A program made the translations under genes and the position numbers. From NCBI GenBank assembly GCA_025963815.1, contig JAOQAA010000114.1, positions 1 to 7,075 on the forward strand: DNA of 7,075 nt. The letters are read 5' to 3'. A model generated the notes under the pieces. It did not search any database, was not told the origin of the DNA, and saw only the letters and a list, made by a program, of their open reading frames with translations. The DNA is from Capsulimonas sp. (lineage in GTDB: Bacteria > Armatimonadota > Armatimonadia > Armatimonadales > Capsulimonadaceae). Position 1 is the first letter of the stretch. Each line of letters starts with the position of its first letter. This document shows positions 1-6,842 of the stretch, piece after piece.

Positions 1-1
1 C

Positions 2-1648
2 ATCCTGCGCGAACAGCTCAAGGCGATCCAGCAGGAGCTGGGCGAGCGCGACGAGCGCCAGACGGAAGTCGACGAATTCCGCGTCAAAGTCCAGGAATGC
101 GGGATGCCGGAAGAAGTCGCCACACGAGCCGTCAAGGAAATCGACCGTCTGGAGAAGATGCCTTACGCCGCTCCCGAAGGCGTCGTGATCCGAACCTATC
201 TGGAAACACTGGTTGCCCTCCCCTGGGCGAAAGCGTCCGACGAGACGCTGAATATTGACGACGCCGTCGATATTCTTGATGAAGATCACTATGGTCTCCC
301 CAAGGTCAAGGAACGCATCTTAGAGTTCCTCGCCGTGCGCAAGCTCACGGGAACGCTCAAAGGCCCTATTCTCTGCTTCGTCGGCCCTCCCGGGGTCGGT
401 AAGACCAGTCTCGGGAAGTCCATCGCCCGCGCGCTCGGACGAAAGTTTATTCGCATCAGCCTGGGCGGCGTGCGTGACGAGGCCGAAATTCGCGGTCACC
501 GACGCACTTATATTGGCGCCATGCCCGGCCGCATCATTCAGGGCCTGAAACAAACTGAAGTCAACAACCCAGTCTTTATGCTGGACGAGATCGACAAGAT
601 GGGCTCCGACTTCCGAGGAGATCCCTCTTCCGCCCTGCTCGAAGCGCTGGACCCTGAGCAGAATGTCGACTTCTCCGATCACTATCTGGAAGTCCCGTTC
701 AACCTGAGCGACGTGATGTTCATCACGACGGCGAACCTGCTGGACCCAATCCCCCCCGCCCTGCGGGACCGTATGGAGATCATCTCATTCTCGGGCTACA
801 TCGAAGACGAGAAAGTGCAGATCGCCCGAAAGTTTTTGATCCCCAAACAGATCAAGGACAATGGCCTAAAGACCGAACAGCTGACGATCCCAGACGCCAT
901 GATCCTCAAGATCATCCGCGAGCATACCCGCGAGGCCGGCCTGCGCGGCTTCGAGCGCGAAATCGCCACCGTCTGCCGCAAGGTCGCTCGCGCCGTCGCT
1001 ACGGGCCGCACGGAGCCGGTCGTCGTCGGTCCTGAAGAGATCCGCGCCTACTTAGGCCAGCGCAAGTATCATTACGGCGTGATGGAGGAAGAAGACGAGA
1101 TCGGCGCGGCGACGGGCTTGGTCTACACCGAAGCCGGCGGCGACGTCATCTCCATCGAAATCACCCTCATGCGCGGCAAAGACGGCCGCTTGACACTCAC
1201 AGGTCAGCTCGGCGACGTCATGAAAGAATCCGCCCAGGCCGCCCTGAGCTACGTCCGCTCCCGCGCCCGCGCCCTGGACATCGAAGAAGACTTCTATGAG
1301 CGCCTGGAGATCCACGTCCACGTCCCCGCCGGCGCCATCCCCAAGGACGGTCCCTCGGCCGGCATCACCATGGCCACTGCCCTCGCCTCCGCGCTCACCA
1401 AGCGAGCGGTCCGCAAGGATGTCGCGATGACCGGCGAGATCACCCTGCGCGGCCGCGTGCTGCCGATTGGCGGTCTGAAAGAAAAAGTCCTGGCGGCGCA
1501 CCGCGCCGGAATTCGCACGGTGATCCTGCCGTTTGAGAATGAGAAGGATTTGGAAGATCTACCGAATGACGTGCGTGAGGAGATGAAGTTTGAGATAGTG
1601 AAGCACGTCGACGAAGTGTTGGAGCTGGCGTTGCTGCCGAGGGGGTAG
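2..1648 (+). CDS. lon: ATP-dependent Lon protease, 5'-truncated by the window edge
   Basis: This is the C-terminal 548 residues of Lon, the cytoplasmic AAA+ serine protease that unfolds and degrades damaged and regulatory proteins. The reading frame is open from base 2 and the gene starts before the window. The first residues ([14 protein letters not shown]) match the conserved end of the Lon N-terminal domain, so the ATG at 104 is an internal methionine. Counting from base 2, Walker A is GPPGVGKTS at about residues 128-136 and Walker B is VFMLDEID at about 191-198, followed by the typical [17 protein letters not shown] block. The protease domain has PKDGPSAG with the catalytic serine at about 452. 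The partner lysine is at about 495 in GGLKEK, and the 43-residue spacing equals that of E. coli S679/K722. The protein ends just after the usual [10 protein letters not shown] block, so the C-terminus is complete. The only part missing is most of the N-terminal substrate-binding domain. The gene is convergent with the deacylase gene downstream. Confidence 0.98.
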   Translation: MLREQLKAIQQELGERDERQTEVDEFRVKVQECGMPEEVATRAVKEIDRLEKMPYAAPEGVVIRTYLETLVALPWAKASDETLNIDDAVDILDEDHYGLPKVKERILEFLAVRKLTGTLKGPILCFVGPPGVGKTSLGKSIARALGRKFIRISLGGVRDEAEIRGHRRTYIGAMPGRIIQGLKQTEVNNPVFMLDEIDKMGSDFRGDPSSALLEALDPEQNVDFSDHYLEVPFNLSDVMFITTANLLDPIPPALRDRMEIISFSGYIEDEKVQIARKFLIPKQIKDNGLKTEQLTIPDAMILKIIREHTREAGLRGFEREIATVCRKVARAVATGRTEPVVVGPEEIRAYLGQRKYHYGVMEEEDEIGAATGLVYTEAGGDVISIEITLMRGKDGRLTLTGQLGDVMKESAQAALSYVRSRARALDIEEDFYERLEIHVHVPAGAIPKDGPSAGITMATALASALTKRAVRKDVAMTGEITLRGRVLPIGGLKEKVLAAHRAGIRTVILPFENEKDLEDLPNDVREEMKFEIVKHVDEVLELALLPRG

Positions 1649-1667
1649 AGGCCTCGTTCGCCCGGCC

Positions 1668-1873
1668 GTTACACCCACCCCAGCCTTTGGCCACTCTGTG
1701 TTCTACCCACCCCGGCCTTCGGCCACCCCTCCCGCAACGGGAAGGGTTTGGAAGAACTGTTCTAACGCAAGCCGTCTGCGCTAATTTCTGAACTCCCTTC
1801 CCGCTGCGGGAGGGGTGGCCGAAGGCCGGGGTGGGTAGAACACAGAGTGGCCAAAGGCTGGGGTGGGTGTAAC
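1668..1873. repeat. Large intergenic inverted repeat (79-bp arms, 48-base spacer) between convergent genes
   Basis: The left arm is 1668-1746 and the right arm 1795-1873. By hand pairing every base matches except A1737 opposite C1804, so 78 of 79 positions pair. The spacer is 1747-1794 and contains a short CGCA/TGCG stem (1766-1769 with 1777-1780). Each arm carries two copies of a 22-base unit: 1673-1694 and 1705-1726 on the left, with inverted copies at 1815-1836 and 1847-1868. The two left copies differ at 2 of 22 positions, and each holds a small palindrome (GCCTTTGGC or GGCCTTCGGCC). It sits between the ends of lon and the deacylase gene. A transcript from either side would fold into a very long hairpin, so a bidirectional transcription barrier is plausible. 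It also resembles a REP-like or MITE-like dispersed palindromic element. No transposase or clear target-site duplication is visible, and there is no U-tract of the intrinsic-terminator type. Confidence 0.93.
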
Positions 1874-1904
1874 CCCGGAAGGGGGAAGCGCTAAAGCGCC
1901 GGGG
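1873..1904. other. Small GC-rich hairpin element next to the large palindrome
   Basis: CCCCGG at 1873-1878 can pair with CCGGGG at 1899-1904. Inside lies GCGC-TAAA-GCGC (1888-1899), which shares one base with the outer stem, so the two stems compete slightly. A direct repeat GGGGGAA flanks the inner hairpin (1881-1887 and 1901-1907). The element lies just past the stop codon of the minus-strand deacylase gene and could stabilise or end its transcript. No run of T follows on either strand, so an intrinsic terminator is not supported. It may instead be part of the same dispersed repeat family as the large palindrome. Confidence 0.4.
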
Positions 1905-1912
1905 GAATAGGC

Positions 1913-3484
1913 CTACCCACGCCGCAGCACCGCTCCCGCTCGTACTCCCGTCGGAACCCCACTCTCGACCGACAGCCGCCCGTTCACAAACACAAGCTCA
2001 ATTCCCGTCGGGTATTGATTCGGCTCATCAAACGTCGCAGTATCCGAAACTGTCTCTGGATTGAACACCGTGATGTCCGCCTTGCGGCCCACTTCCAAGG
2101 CGCCACGGTCCGTGAGCTTCATACGCTTCGCGGGCAGCGTGGTCATTTTTTTGATCGCCTCCGCGAGCGTTAGCACGCCGCGTTCGCGGACGTAGACAGC
2201 CAGGACGCGTGGGAAGGTTCCGAAGGAGCGGGGATGGGTCTTGTCGCCCGATTGCGGACCTTGCGGATCCTGCGCTACGCCGTCGGAGCCGATCATGGTG
2301 TGAGGGTCGGTCATTACGGCGGCGATGTCGTCTTCGGACATGGCGAAGTGCGCGGCGGTCACAAAGCCTTCTTCTCCGGCAAGCAGATCCAGAGCGGCCT
2401 CTGCCGGCGAGACTCCGGCGCGGAAACCGAGTGTTGCAAGCGTCATCCCCTGAACGTCGCGGTGATTGCGGGCCGTCCCAATCTGGATCGCCGACCAGTC
2501 CCAATCCTTGGCGTGGATCTCATCAAGAATGCGTGACCGGGTCAGAGGATCCGTCAAACGACTGGCGACATCGGTATTCGAACCATGCCGCGCCCATTCC
2601 GGAAGCACGATGACTGAGAGACCAGTCATGAAGGCGTTGTACGGGTATACATCGGCCATGACATCGAAGCCAGCCGCGCGGGACTTCTCAATCAGCGCCA
2701 GCGTTGTGGTGATCTTTCCCCAGTTGGCGTGACCTTCCGCCTTATGGTGGGAGATTTGCAGCGGCGCCTGAGCTGCCTCAGCGACCGCAATCGCCTCCTG
2801 CACGCTCTCAACCAGGGTGTCCCCTTCGTTGCGCATGTGTGTGGAGTAAAACGCGCCGGCGGCTGTCGCGCGGCGCGCGAGGGCGGCAAGCTCGTCGTGG
2901 CCGGCATGAGAGCCGGGAACATACTCAAGACCGCTAGAAAGGCCGAACGCACCGTCTTCGAATGCTCCGTCCAGGATAGCGGACATCCGAAGCAGCTCCT
3001 GCGCATCCGGCGCACGCCCATCAAACCCTAGCACGGCTTTACGAACCGTGCCGTGTCCCGCAAGCGAGCCGAAGTTGATCGCCGGGCCGGTCGCTTCGAC
3101 ATGCCCCAAGAACTCGCTCAGGCGCTCCCACTGCACCGGGTTTCCGCCGCGCTCCGCCCATCGCTTTTCATGCGCGAAGACAGGATCGCTGGTCGCGAGG
3201 CCAATGCTGATCCCGCAGTTGCCAGTCAGCTCAGTCGTGACGCCCTGCGCGAGACTGCTGCCCATGCCGGGGTTATCGAGCACGGTAAAATCAGAGTGAG
3301 TATGGATGTCGATAAACCCGGGAGCGACGGCGAGGCCGGTCACATCGAAGACGCGCCCGGCGGCTTCCCGGGAGAGATCGCCGATCGCGGTGATCGTATC
3401 TCCCGTTACGGCGATATCGACGCGGCGCGGGTCGCCGCCCCAGCCGTCATACACCATGCCGCCTGAGAGGATATAATCAGTCAT
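1913..3484 (-). CDS. N-acyl-D-amino-acid deacylase (D-aminoacylase, amidohydrolase superfamily)
   Basis: The 523-residue protein is a zinc amidohydrolase of the D-aminoacylase family, which hydrolyses N-acyl-D-amino acids to a free D-amino acid and a carboxylate. The N-terminal strand region leads to the metal-binding HTHSD motif (H61, H63). GNCGIS places a cysteine at 90, at the position of the zinc-bridging cysteine of Alcaligenes D-aminoacylase. STHMRNE (H216), ISHHK (H246/H247) and IGSDG (D401) supply the other expected ligands and the catalytic aspartate. THPRSFGTFPRVL (from 416) and GRKADITVFNP (from 467) are typical of the family's C-terminal part, and the length is usual. No signal peptide is seen, so it is probably cytoplasmic. 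The ATG start gives the typical MTDYILSGG opening. Its Shine-Dalgarno is poor (GAAAG about 7 bases upstream). The start lies 10 bases after the stop of the upstream low-GC gene, so translation may depend on read-through coupling. The substrate side chain and acyl group cannot be told from sequence. A D-glutamate or D-aspartate deacylase or a related dipeptidase-like amidohydrolase is possible. Confidence 0.93.
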   Translation of the reverse strand: MTDYILSGGMVYDGWGGDPRRVDIAVTGDTITAIGDLSREAAGRVFDVTGLAVAPGFIDIHTHSDFTVLDNPGMGSSLAQGVTTELTGNCGISIGLATSDPVFAHEKRWAERGGNPVQWERLSEFLGHVEATGPAINFGSLAGHGTVRKAVLGFDGRAPDAQELLRMSAILDGAFEDGAFGLSSGLEYVPGSHAGHDELAALARRATAAGAFYSTHMRNEGDTLVESVQEAIAVAEAAQAPLQISHHKAEGHANWGKITTTLALIEKSRAAGFDVMADVYPYNAFMTGLSVIVLPEWARHGSNTDVASRLTDPLTRSRILDEIHAKDWDWSAIQIGTARNHRDVQGMTLATLGFRAGVSPAEAALDLLAGEEGFVTAAHFAMSEDDIAAVMTDPHTMIGSDGVAQDPQGPQSGDKTHPRSFGTFPRVLAVYVRERGVLTLAEAIKKMTTLPAKRMKLTDRGALEVGRKADITVFNPETVSDTATFDEPNQYPTGIELVFVNGRLSVESGVPTGVRAGAVLRRG

Positions 3485-3494
3485 GCTTGGGCTT

Positions 3495-4190
3495 TCAGTT
3501 TGTGACGATAGAATTAGGGGATACAGGTGGGGCCGATTTTTGAATTTTTTCTAACCGCTGCACCGATTTGTCGATGGCGTTGAGGTAAGTATTCAGCGAC
3601 TGAGTGCTTCGAAATCGGATTTTGAGTGCTTTCGTGATCATACATAACACAGCGTTTGCTTCAGATTGCAATTCATCCCATAATACTGTGGAATATGATA
3701 ATGCTCGCAATAATTGAAGTACTTCGCCGGTCGACAGTCTTGGGTAGGAAGAATCCCCTTTAATCATTTCGACCATTCGCCCGTTGCTGGATATCGACCC
3801 AAGCGCTATTTCTTTCAGGAAAGCCCGAATCTTATTGTTCGGCAGATCAATCGCAGGCATCGAAACGGATATCGAGAGTATTGTTATGATTGAACGAAGC
3901 TGCTGCCAGTACGATGCATTCGCGGTTTCAATTATTTCTAGTGAAAGTTTCGCAGCAAGCGATATTGAATCGTCAGCCAACATAAACTTCGCTTGCATAA
4001 TGTCGTTTGGGTTGTCAATGTGATATCGAGCGCTAGGCTTCAACAGCAGCTTAAGCAACTTGAAACACGCAACCGGAGTGTTTTCGCTATGCGCGGCATA
4101 CTCCTTATAGTACCATTCTTCAAATACCGTTACCGTATGCCATCCATGGATTGCAAGCCATTTTTCCCCCTGTGTGCGCTTGTATACCAC
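3495..4190 (-). CDS. Unrecognised 231-aa protein in a low-GC segment
   Basis: I do not recognise this protein. It starts with GTG at 4188-4190, and an AAGGAGA ribosome binding site (4200-4206) lies 9 bases upstream. That fixes the start and argues that the gene is real. The sequence looks mostly helical and soluble. The N-terminus is aromatic-rich (WLAIHGWHTVTVFEEWYYKEY, residues 11-31). A moderately hydrophobic stretch at about 98-116 is too polar to call a membrane segment. The tail (about 195-231) is basic with PP and SP motifs. No catalytic motif, zinc-binding cysteine cluster or helix-turn-helix stands out. By hand count, GC over 3541-4200 is about 44% (294/660), while sampled flanking lines run about 58-78%; the line 3661-3720 is only 33%. 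This suggests acquisition by transfer. It follows the sigma factor gene by 48 bases and precedes the deacylase by 10, all on the same strand, so it is probably co-transcribed with at least the deacylase. Confidence 0.78.
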   Translation of the reverse strand: MVYKRTQGEKWLAIHGWHTVTVFEEWYYKEYAAHSENTPVACFKLLKLLLKPSARYHIDNPNDIMQAKFMLADDSISLAAKLSLEIIETANASYWQQLRSIITILSISVSMPAIDLPNNKIRAFLKEIALGSISSNGRMVEMIKGDSSYPRLSTGEVLQLLRALSYSTVLWDELQSEANAVLCMITKALKIRFRSTQSLNTYLNAIDKSVQRLEKIQKSAPPVSPNSIVTN

Positions 4191-4199
4191 GAGCGTTCG

Positions 4200-4206
4200 T
4201 CTCCTT
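4200..4206 (-). promoter_or_regulatory. Strong Shine-Dalgarno for the low-GC gene
   Basis: The minus strand reads AAGGAGA here, followed by 9 bases and then the GTG at 4190. This is the best ribosome binding site in the window. It supports the GTG over the next in-frame methionine, which lies more than 60 codons inside. Confidence 0.8.
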
Positions 4207-4238
4207 AGAAAAGAACCATACGAGGCAGAACGCGTTCG

Positions 4239-5162
4239 CTAATTCACCAGCGGCGGCTGTTCGGGCCTGGGCGCGGCGGCTTTGCGGCGCAGGCGGGAGG
4301 GGCGTTTGGCTTCGTCGGCCAGGATGTAGCGTAGGCGTTCCAATGCGCGCTGCTGGAGGCGCGAGACGTGCATCTGGGAGATGTTCAGCTCGCGGGCGAT
4401 CTTGACCTGGGACAAATCCTCGAAGAAACGCAGCTCGATCACCTGGCGTTCGCGTGGGTCCAGGCACTCCAAAGCGTGGCGCAGGTCCGAGTAGGTGTCG
4501 ATGTCGCTCAGGCCGCCGTCCCAGCGTCCGACGATGTCCATCAGCGTCGCGCTGTCGCCGCCGGCGTTGGCGTCGAGACGGGTGTCGAGGGAGATGGTGC
4601 TGGCGACCTGGCAGATCTCCAAGGCTTCCAAGGTGCGGTCTTCGGTGGCGCCGACTTCCTGCGCGATCTCACTGACCGTGGGCGGGCGGCCCAGCCGGAC
4701 GACTAGGTGCTGCTGCGCCTTGCGGACGTTCAGTGACAGCTCTTGCAGCCAGCGTGGGACTTTGACCTGCCAGGTCTTGTCGCGGAAGTGACGCTTGATC
4801 TCGCCGACAATGGTCGGCATGGCGTAGGTGGAGAATTTAACGTCTTTGGAGGGGTCGAACCGGTCTAGCGCATTGATCAAGCCGATGTTGCCGACCTGGA
4901 CAAGATCTTCCAGTGTTTCGCCACTGCCGATGAAACGGGAGGCAACATAATGCACCAGCTTCTGATGATGCATGATCAGCGTTTCGCGCGCCGCCTCATC
5001 CCGTGTCTGCGCGTAACGAAACGAAAGCGTCTGCAGCGTCAACTCGCCCATGCGCGGGGGGACGCGGTCGGAGGCGCGCGGAGCGTCTTCAGTGATTGTA
5101 TCGGCGTCTCGATCGGCCAAATGCGTGTTATCCGTCACATCTACCCTATCTTGGTCTTGCAT
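4239..5162 (-). CDS. RNA polymerase sigma factor, SigB/SigF/SigG type (sigma-70 group 3)
   Basis: The protein directs core RNA polymerase to an alternative promoter set, typically for general stress or development. About 38 acidic and polar N-terminal residues precede a complete sigma-70 core. Region 2 runs from about residue 45 to 137, with HHQKLVHYVASRF, the core-binding block LEDLVQVGNIGLINALDRFDP and the promoter-melting/-10 block FSTYAMPTIVGEIKRHFRD. The sequence WQVKVPRWLQEL opens region 3 (about 130-200), which includes RLGRPPTVSEIAQEVG. Region 4 (about 225-282) holds LDPRERQVIELRFFEDLSQVKIAREL followed by the recognition helix NISQMHVSRLQQRALERL. The PTIVGEIKRHFRD plus VPRW combination is characteristic of the SigB/F/G group. 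A basic, proline-rich tail of about 25 residues follows. No anti-sigma or anti-anti-sigma gene is adjacent. Start choice is ambiguous: ATG at 5160-5162, or TTG one codon earlier at 5163-5165, which is better spaced from the GAGGG site. The ATG at residue 38, just before GELTLQTLSFRYAQTRD, is a further alternative. Confidence 0.95.
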   Translation of the reverse strand: MQDQDRVDVTDNTHLADRDADTITEDAPRASDRVPPRMGELTLQTLSFRYAQTRDEAARETLIMHHQKLVHYVASRFIGSGETLEDLVQVGNIGLINALDRFDPSKDVKFSTYAMPTIVGEIKRHFRDKTWQVKVPRWLQELSLNVRKAQQHLVVRLGRPPTVSEIAQEVGATEDRTLEALEICQVASTISLDTRLDANAGGDSATLMDIVGRWDGGLSDIDTYSDLRHALECLDPRERQVIELRFFEDLSQVKIARELNISQMHVSRLQQRALERLRYILADEAKRPSRLRRKAAAPRPEQPPLVN

Positions 5163-5173
5163 CAAAAAAACTA

Positions 5174-5179
5174 TCCCTC
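5174..5179 (-). promoter_or_regulatory. Probable ribosome binding site of the sigma factor gene
   Basis: The minus strand reads GAGGGA, then TAG and a run of seven T before G-ATG. Spacing from GAGGG is 9 bases to the TTG at 5165 and 12 bases to the ATG at 5162. It decides between two starts only one codon apart, and the protein is essentially the same either way. Confidence 0.55.
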
Positions 5180-5245
5180 ACCAGGCGTCTCCCATCTTGA
5201 AGCGCCGTTCGATCCTATTTAGGCGTCAGAAAGCGAAAATCCTCC

Positions 5246-6178
5246 TCAGTCACCGGCCAAACGCGCAGCTTCCGCAATCAATCCATACCTTAGACCGCGC
5301 TGGCTGACGACAAAGCGGTCTACATTCGCGCGGCGCAGCAGTTCACGCAGGATCAGCACACCACCGATAATCACGTCGGCGCGCGCACTTTCCAACCCGG
5401 GAACGCTTTTACGCTCTGCGGCAGTGCGGCGGGTAAACAACTCAAGTACGGAATCGACCTGAGCCAACGTTACCGAGGCCCCATGGATTTCGGCGTCTCC
5501 ATTACCCGCCGCGTGGGCTGCGACAGCCGCGACATTGATCGCTGTGCCGCCGATTCCCGCAATCGCCTTTGGAGCGGGAGACAGCGGAAATTCTTCCATC
5601 TTGTCCACGACGTACTGCGAAGCTTGATCCAGTTCGGCCGGCGTGGGAGGATCGCCATGCAGAAAGCGCTCCGTCAGCCGGACGGCGCCGATGTTGAGAC
5701 TCTGGTGGGCGCGGACGGCGTTCCCCTCGCCCACGATCAATTCACTGCTGCCTCCGCCGATGTCGAAGACAAGAAGCGCAAGGTCTGGAGCCAGACCCAG
5801 GCTCGAATCCGAGCGTATCGCCTGATAGGCAAGCTCCGCCTCACGATCGCCAGTGATGATCTCAATCTGAACACCGGCCTCTTGCGAAATCCTCTGGATA
5901 AATTCGTGGCCGTTGGAGGCGTCGCGCATGGCGCTGGTGCCAGCGGCGACGATACGCGTCGCCCCGCCCTCACGCGCGGCGTCCGCGAACCGTTTGATGG
6001 CGGTAAGGGTGCGGTCCATGGCGGCGGGCTTCAGCGTACCGGAGGCGTCCACGCCTTCACCCAGCCGAGTGACTTCCGAGTCTTCCCGAACGATAGTGAT
6101 CGCGCCTCGGTCGGCGTCGGCAAGCGTCGCCTTGGTGGAATTCGTTCCGACATCGATCGCGGCGATCCGTGTACTCAT
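5246..6178 (-). CDS. Ppx/GppA family phosphatase (exopolyphosphatase / pppGpp phosphohydrolase type)
   Basis: The 310-residue protein is a single-module member of the ASKHA-fold Ppx/GppA family, which removes terminal phosphate from polyphosphate or converts pppGpp to ppGpp. Phosphate-binding loop 1 is DVGTNSTK (9-16) and loop 2 is FDIGGGSSEL (138-147). TGDREAELAY (109-118) places the catalytic glutamate at about 113, equivalent to the GxEEA motif of E. coli Ppx. GIGGTAINVAA (208-218), GLESARADVIIGG (261-273) and SQRGLRYGL (292-300) are the usual C-terminal signatures. The length matches the short bacterial form, which lacks the C-terminal HD-like half of E. coli Ppx. Whether it prefers polyphosphate, pppGpp or another nucleotide cannot be decided from sequence. 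Its ATG overlaps the stop of the phosphoesterase gene (ATGA), and GGAG lies about 11 bases upstream within that gene, so the two are probably translationally coupled. The sigma factor gene follows after 83 bases. Confidence 0.95.
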   Translation of the reverse strand: MSTRIAAIDVGTNSTKATLADADRGAITIVREDSEVTRLGEGVDASGTLKPAAMDRTLTAIKRFADAAREGGATRIVAAGTSAMRDASNGHEFIQRISQEAGVQIEIITGDREAELAYQAIRSDSSLGLAPDLALLVFDIGGGSSELIVGEGNAVRAHQSLNIGAVRLTERFLHGDPPTPAELDQASQYVVDKMEEFPLSPAPKAIAGIGGTAINVAAVAAHAAGNGDAEIHGASVTLAQVDSVLELFTRRTAAERKSVPGLESARADVIIGGVLILRELLRRANVDRFVVSQRGLRYGLIAEAARLAGD

Positions 6179-6813
6179 ATGCTTTTCAACTCCACTCGCG
6201 TGCTCAGATCGTCATCAAGCGTCAAAATCGCGTACTGCGCGCGCCGGTTCCAGTTACGCCCGATTGTCCCAGGGTTTACAAACAGCGTCGTACCGCCAAA
6301 ACGCGCGAACGCTGAGTGCGTATGTCCACAGACAACCACTTGGGCTTCCGTATTTTTCGCCAGCTCCGCGAGACGGTCCTTGGAGGTCCAGGCTCCCAGT
6401 CCTTCTTTGGAGCCGGGCGAGTAATGGGTGAGAAAGATCTGGCGCCCCGCAACCTCCACGACCTCAAAGTCTGGAAGCCCTGAGAGCCAGAGACGGGACG
6501 TCTCGGAAATCGCCGCACTGCTGTCGCGCAGCGTGGCGTACTTCTCCGGTCTGGATCGCCCCCATTTTTTCTTAAACTCGGCGTCTCGCTCGGGAAACCG
6601 CGCGACATGCTTGTCGTAGTTGCCGCGCACGTTGACGATGTTGGGGCGTTCTTGAAGAAAGCGCACGCAGCCTTCTGGTGAGTTGCCGTATCCGACATTG
6701 TCGCCGGCGTTCAGCACGATCCCGTCCGACAGCCCATCTCGCTCCAATTGCGCCCACACACGCGACAGTGCGGCAAGGTCGCCATGGATGTCGCTCAGTA
6801 CGCCGATCCGCAA
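6175..6813 (-). CDS. Calcineurin-like metallophosphoesterase, YfcE/MJ0936 type
   Basis: The 212-residue protein is a small cytoplasmic binuclear-metal phosphodiesterase/phosphatase. Metal-binding motifs are in the canonical order: SDIHGD (D8, H10), GDNVGYG (D38), GNYDKH (N65, H69), LTHYSPG (H130) and CGHTHSAF (H164, H166). They are followed by VNPGTIGR (179-186), which is typical of the YfcE-like group. An insert of about 35 charged residues (about 70-105) separates the GNYD and later motifs. The start is TTG at 6811-6813. It gives MRIGVLSDIHGD, the standard family opening, so no upstream extension is needed. A weak AAGGAC site lies 11 bases upstream (6825-6830). The natural substrate is unknown; cyclic nucleotides, diadenosine polyphosphates and model phosphodiesters are all reported for the family. 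Adjacency and the 4-base overlap with the Ppx/GppA gene suggest related phosphate or nucleotide-signal metabolism. Confidence 0.93.
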   Translation of the reverse strand: MRIGVLSDIHGDLAALSRVWAQLERDGLSDGIVLNAGDNVGYGNSPEGCVRFLQERPNIVNVRGNYDKHVARFPERDAEFKKKWGRSRPEKYATLRDSSAAISETSRLWLSGLPDFEVVEVAGRQIFLTHYSPGSKEGLGAWTSKDRLAELAKNTEAQVVVCGHTHSAFARFGGTTLFVNPGTIGRNWNRRAQYAILTLDDDLSTRVELKSI

Positions 6814-6824
6814 AATACTTGCCC

Positions 6825-6830
6825 GTCCTT
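6825..6830 (-). promoter_or_regulatory. Weak ribosome binding site before the TTG-started phosphoesterase
   Basis: AAGGAC on the minus strand, 11 bases before the TTG start. The spacing is longer than ideal. Together with the rare start codon it suggests modest translation, or coupling to the upstream gene, whose stop is 29 bases away. Confidence 0.45.
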
Positions 6831-6842
6831 AGTCGCGACGAC

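Noticed and set aside
104..106. ATG at 104 as the start of lon
   Set aside because: The frame is open back to base 2 and encodes conserved Lon sequence before this ATG, so it is an internal methionine.
1052..1501. 149-aa minus-strand open frame inside lon
   Set aside because: It overlaps the highly conserved Lon protease domain and its composition (A, G, D, V rich) is that of an antisense shadow.
1661..1878. CCCGG on both sides of the palindrome as a target-site duplication
   Set aside because: The left copy is two bases away from the arm while the right copy abuts it, and five G/C bases in GC-rich DNA are easily coincidental.
4191..4238. Terminator between the sigma gene and the low-GC gene
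   Set aside because: Only a short GAACGCGTTC palindrome is present, without a stable stem-loop and T-run.
4120..4467. 115-aa minus-strand frame spanning the sigma factor tail and the start of the low-GC gene
   Set aside because: It covers parts of two supported genes in another frame, is rich in P, R and A, and has no ribosome binding site I can see.
5183..5227. 7-base direct repeat AGGCGTC (5183-5189 and 5221-5227) upstream of the sigma gene as a possible operator
   Set aside because: A 7-base match at one spacing is too short to separate from chance, and there is no palindrome or third copy.
5190..5240. TAAATAGGAT on the minus strand as a -10-like promoter element for the sigma gene
   Set aside because: No convincing -35 element at proper spacing, and no clear match to a GTTT...GGGTAT SigB-type promoter.
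5483..6424. 313-aa plus-strand open frame opposite the Ppx and phosphoesterase genes
   Set aside because: It is antisense to two strongly supported enzymes, spans their junction and has no recognisable domain. GC-rich coding DNA often produces such long shadow frames.
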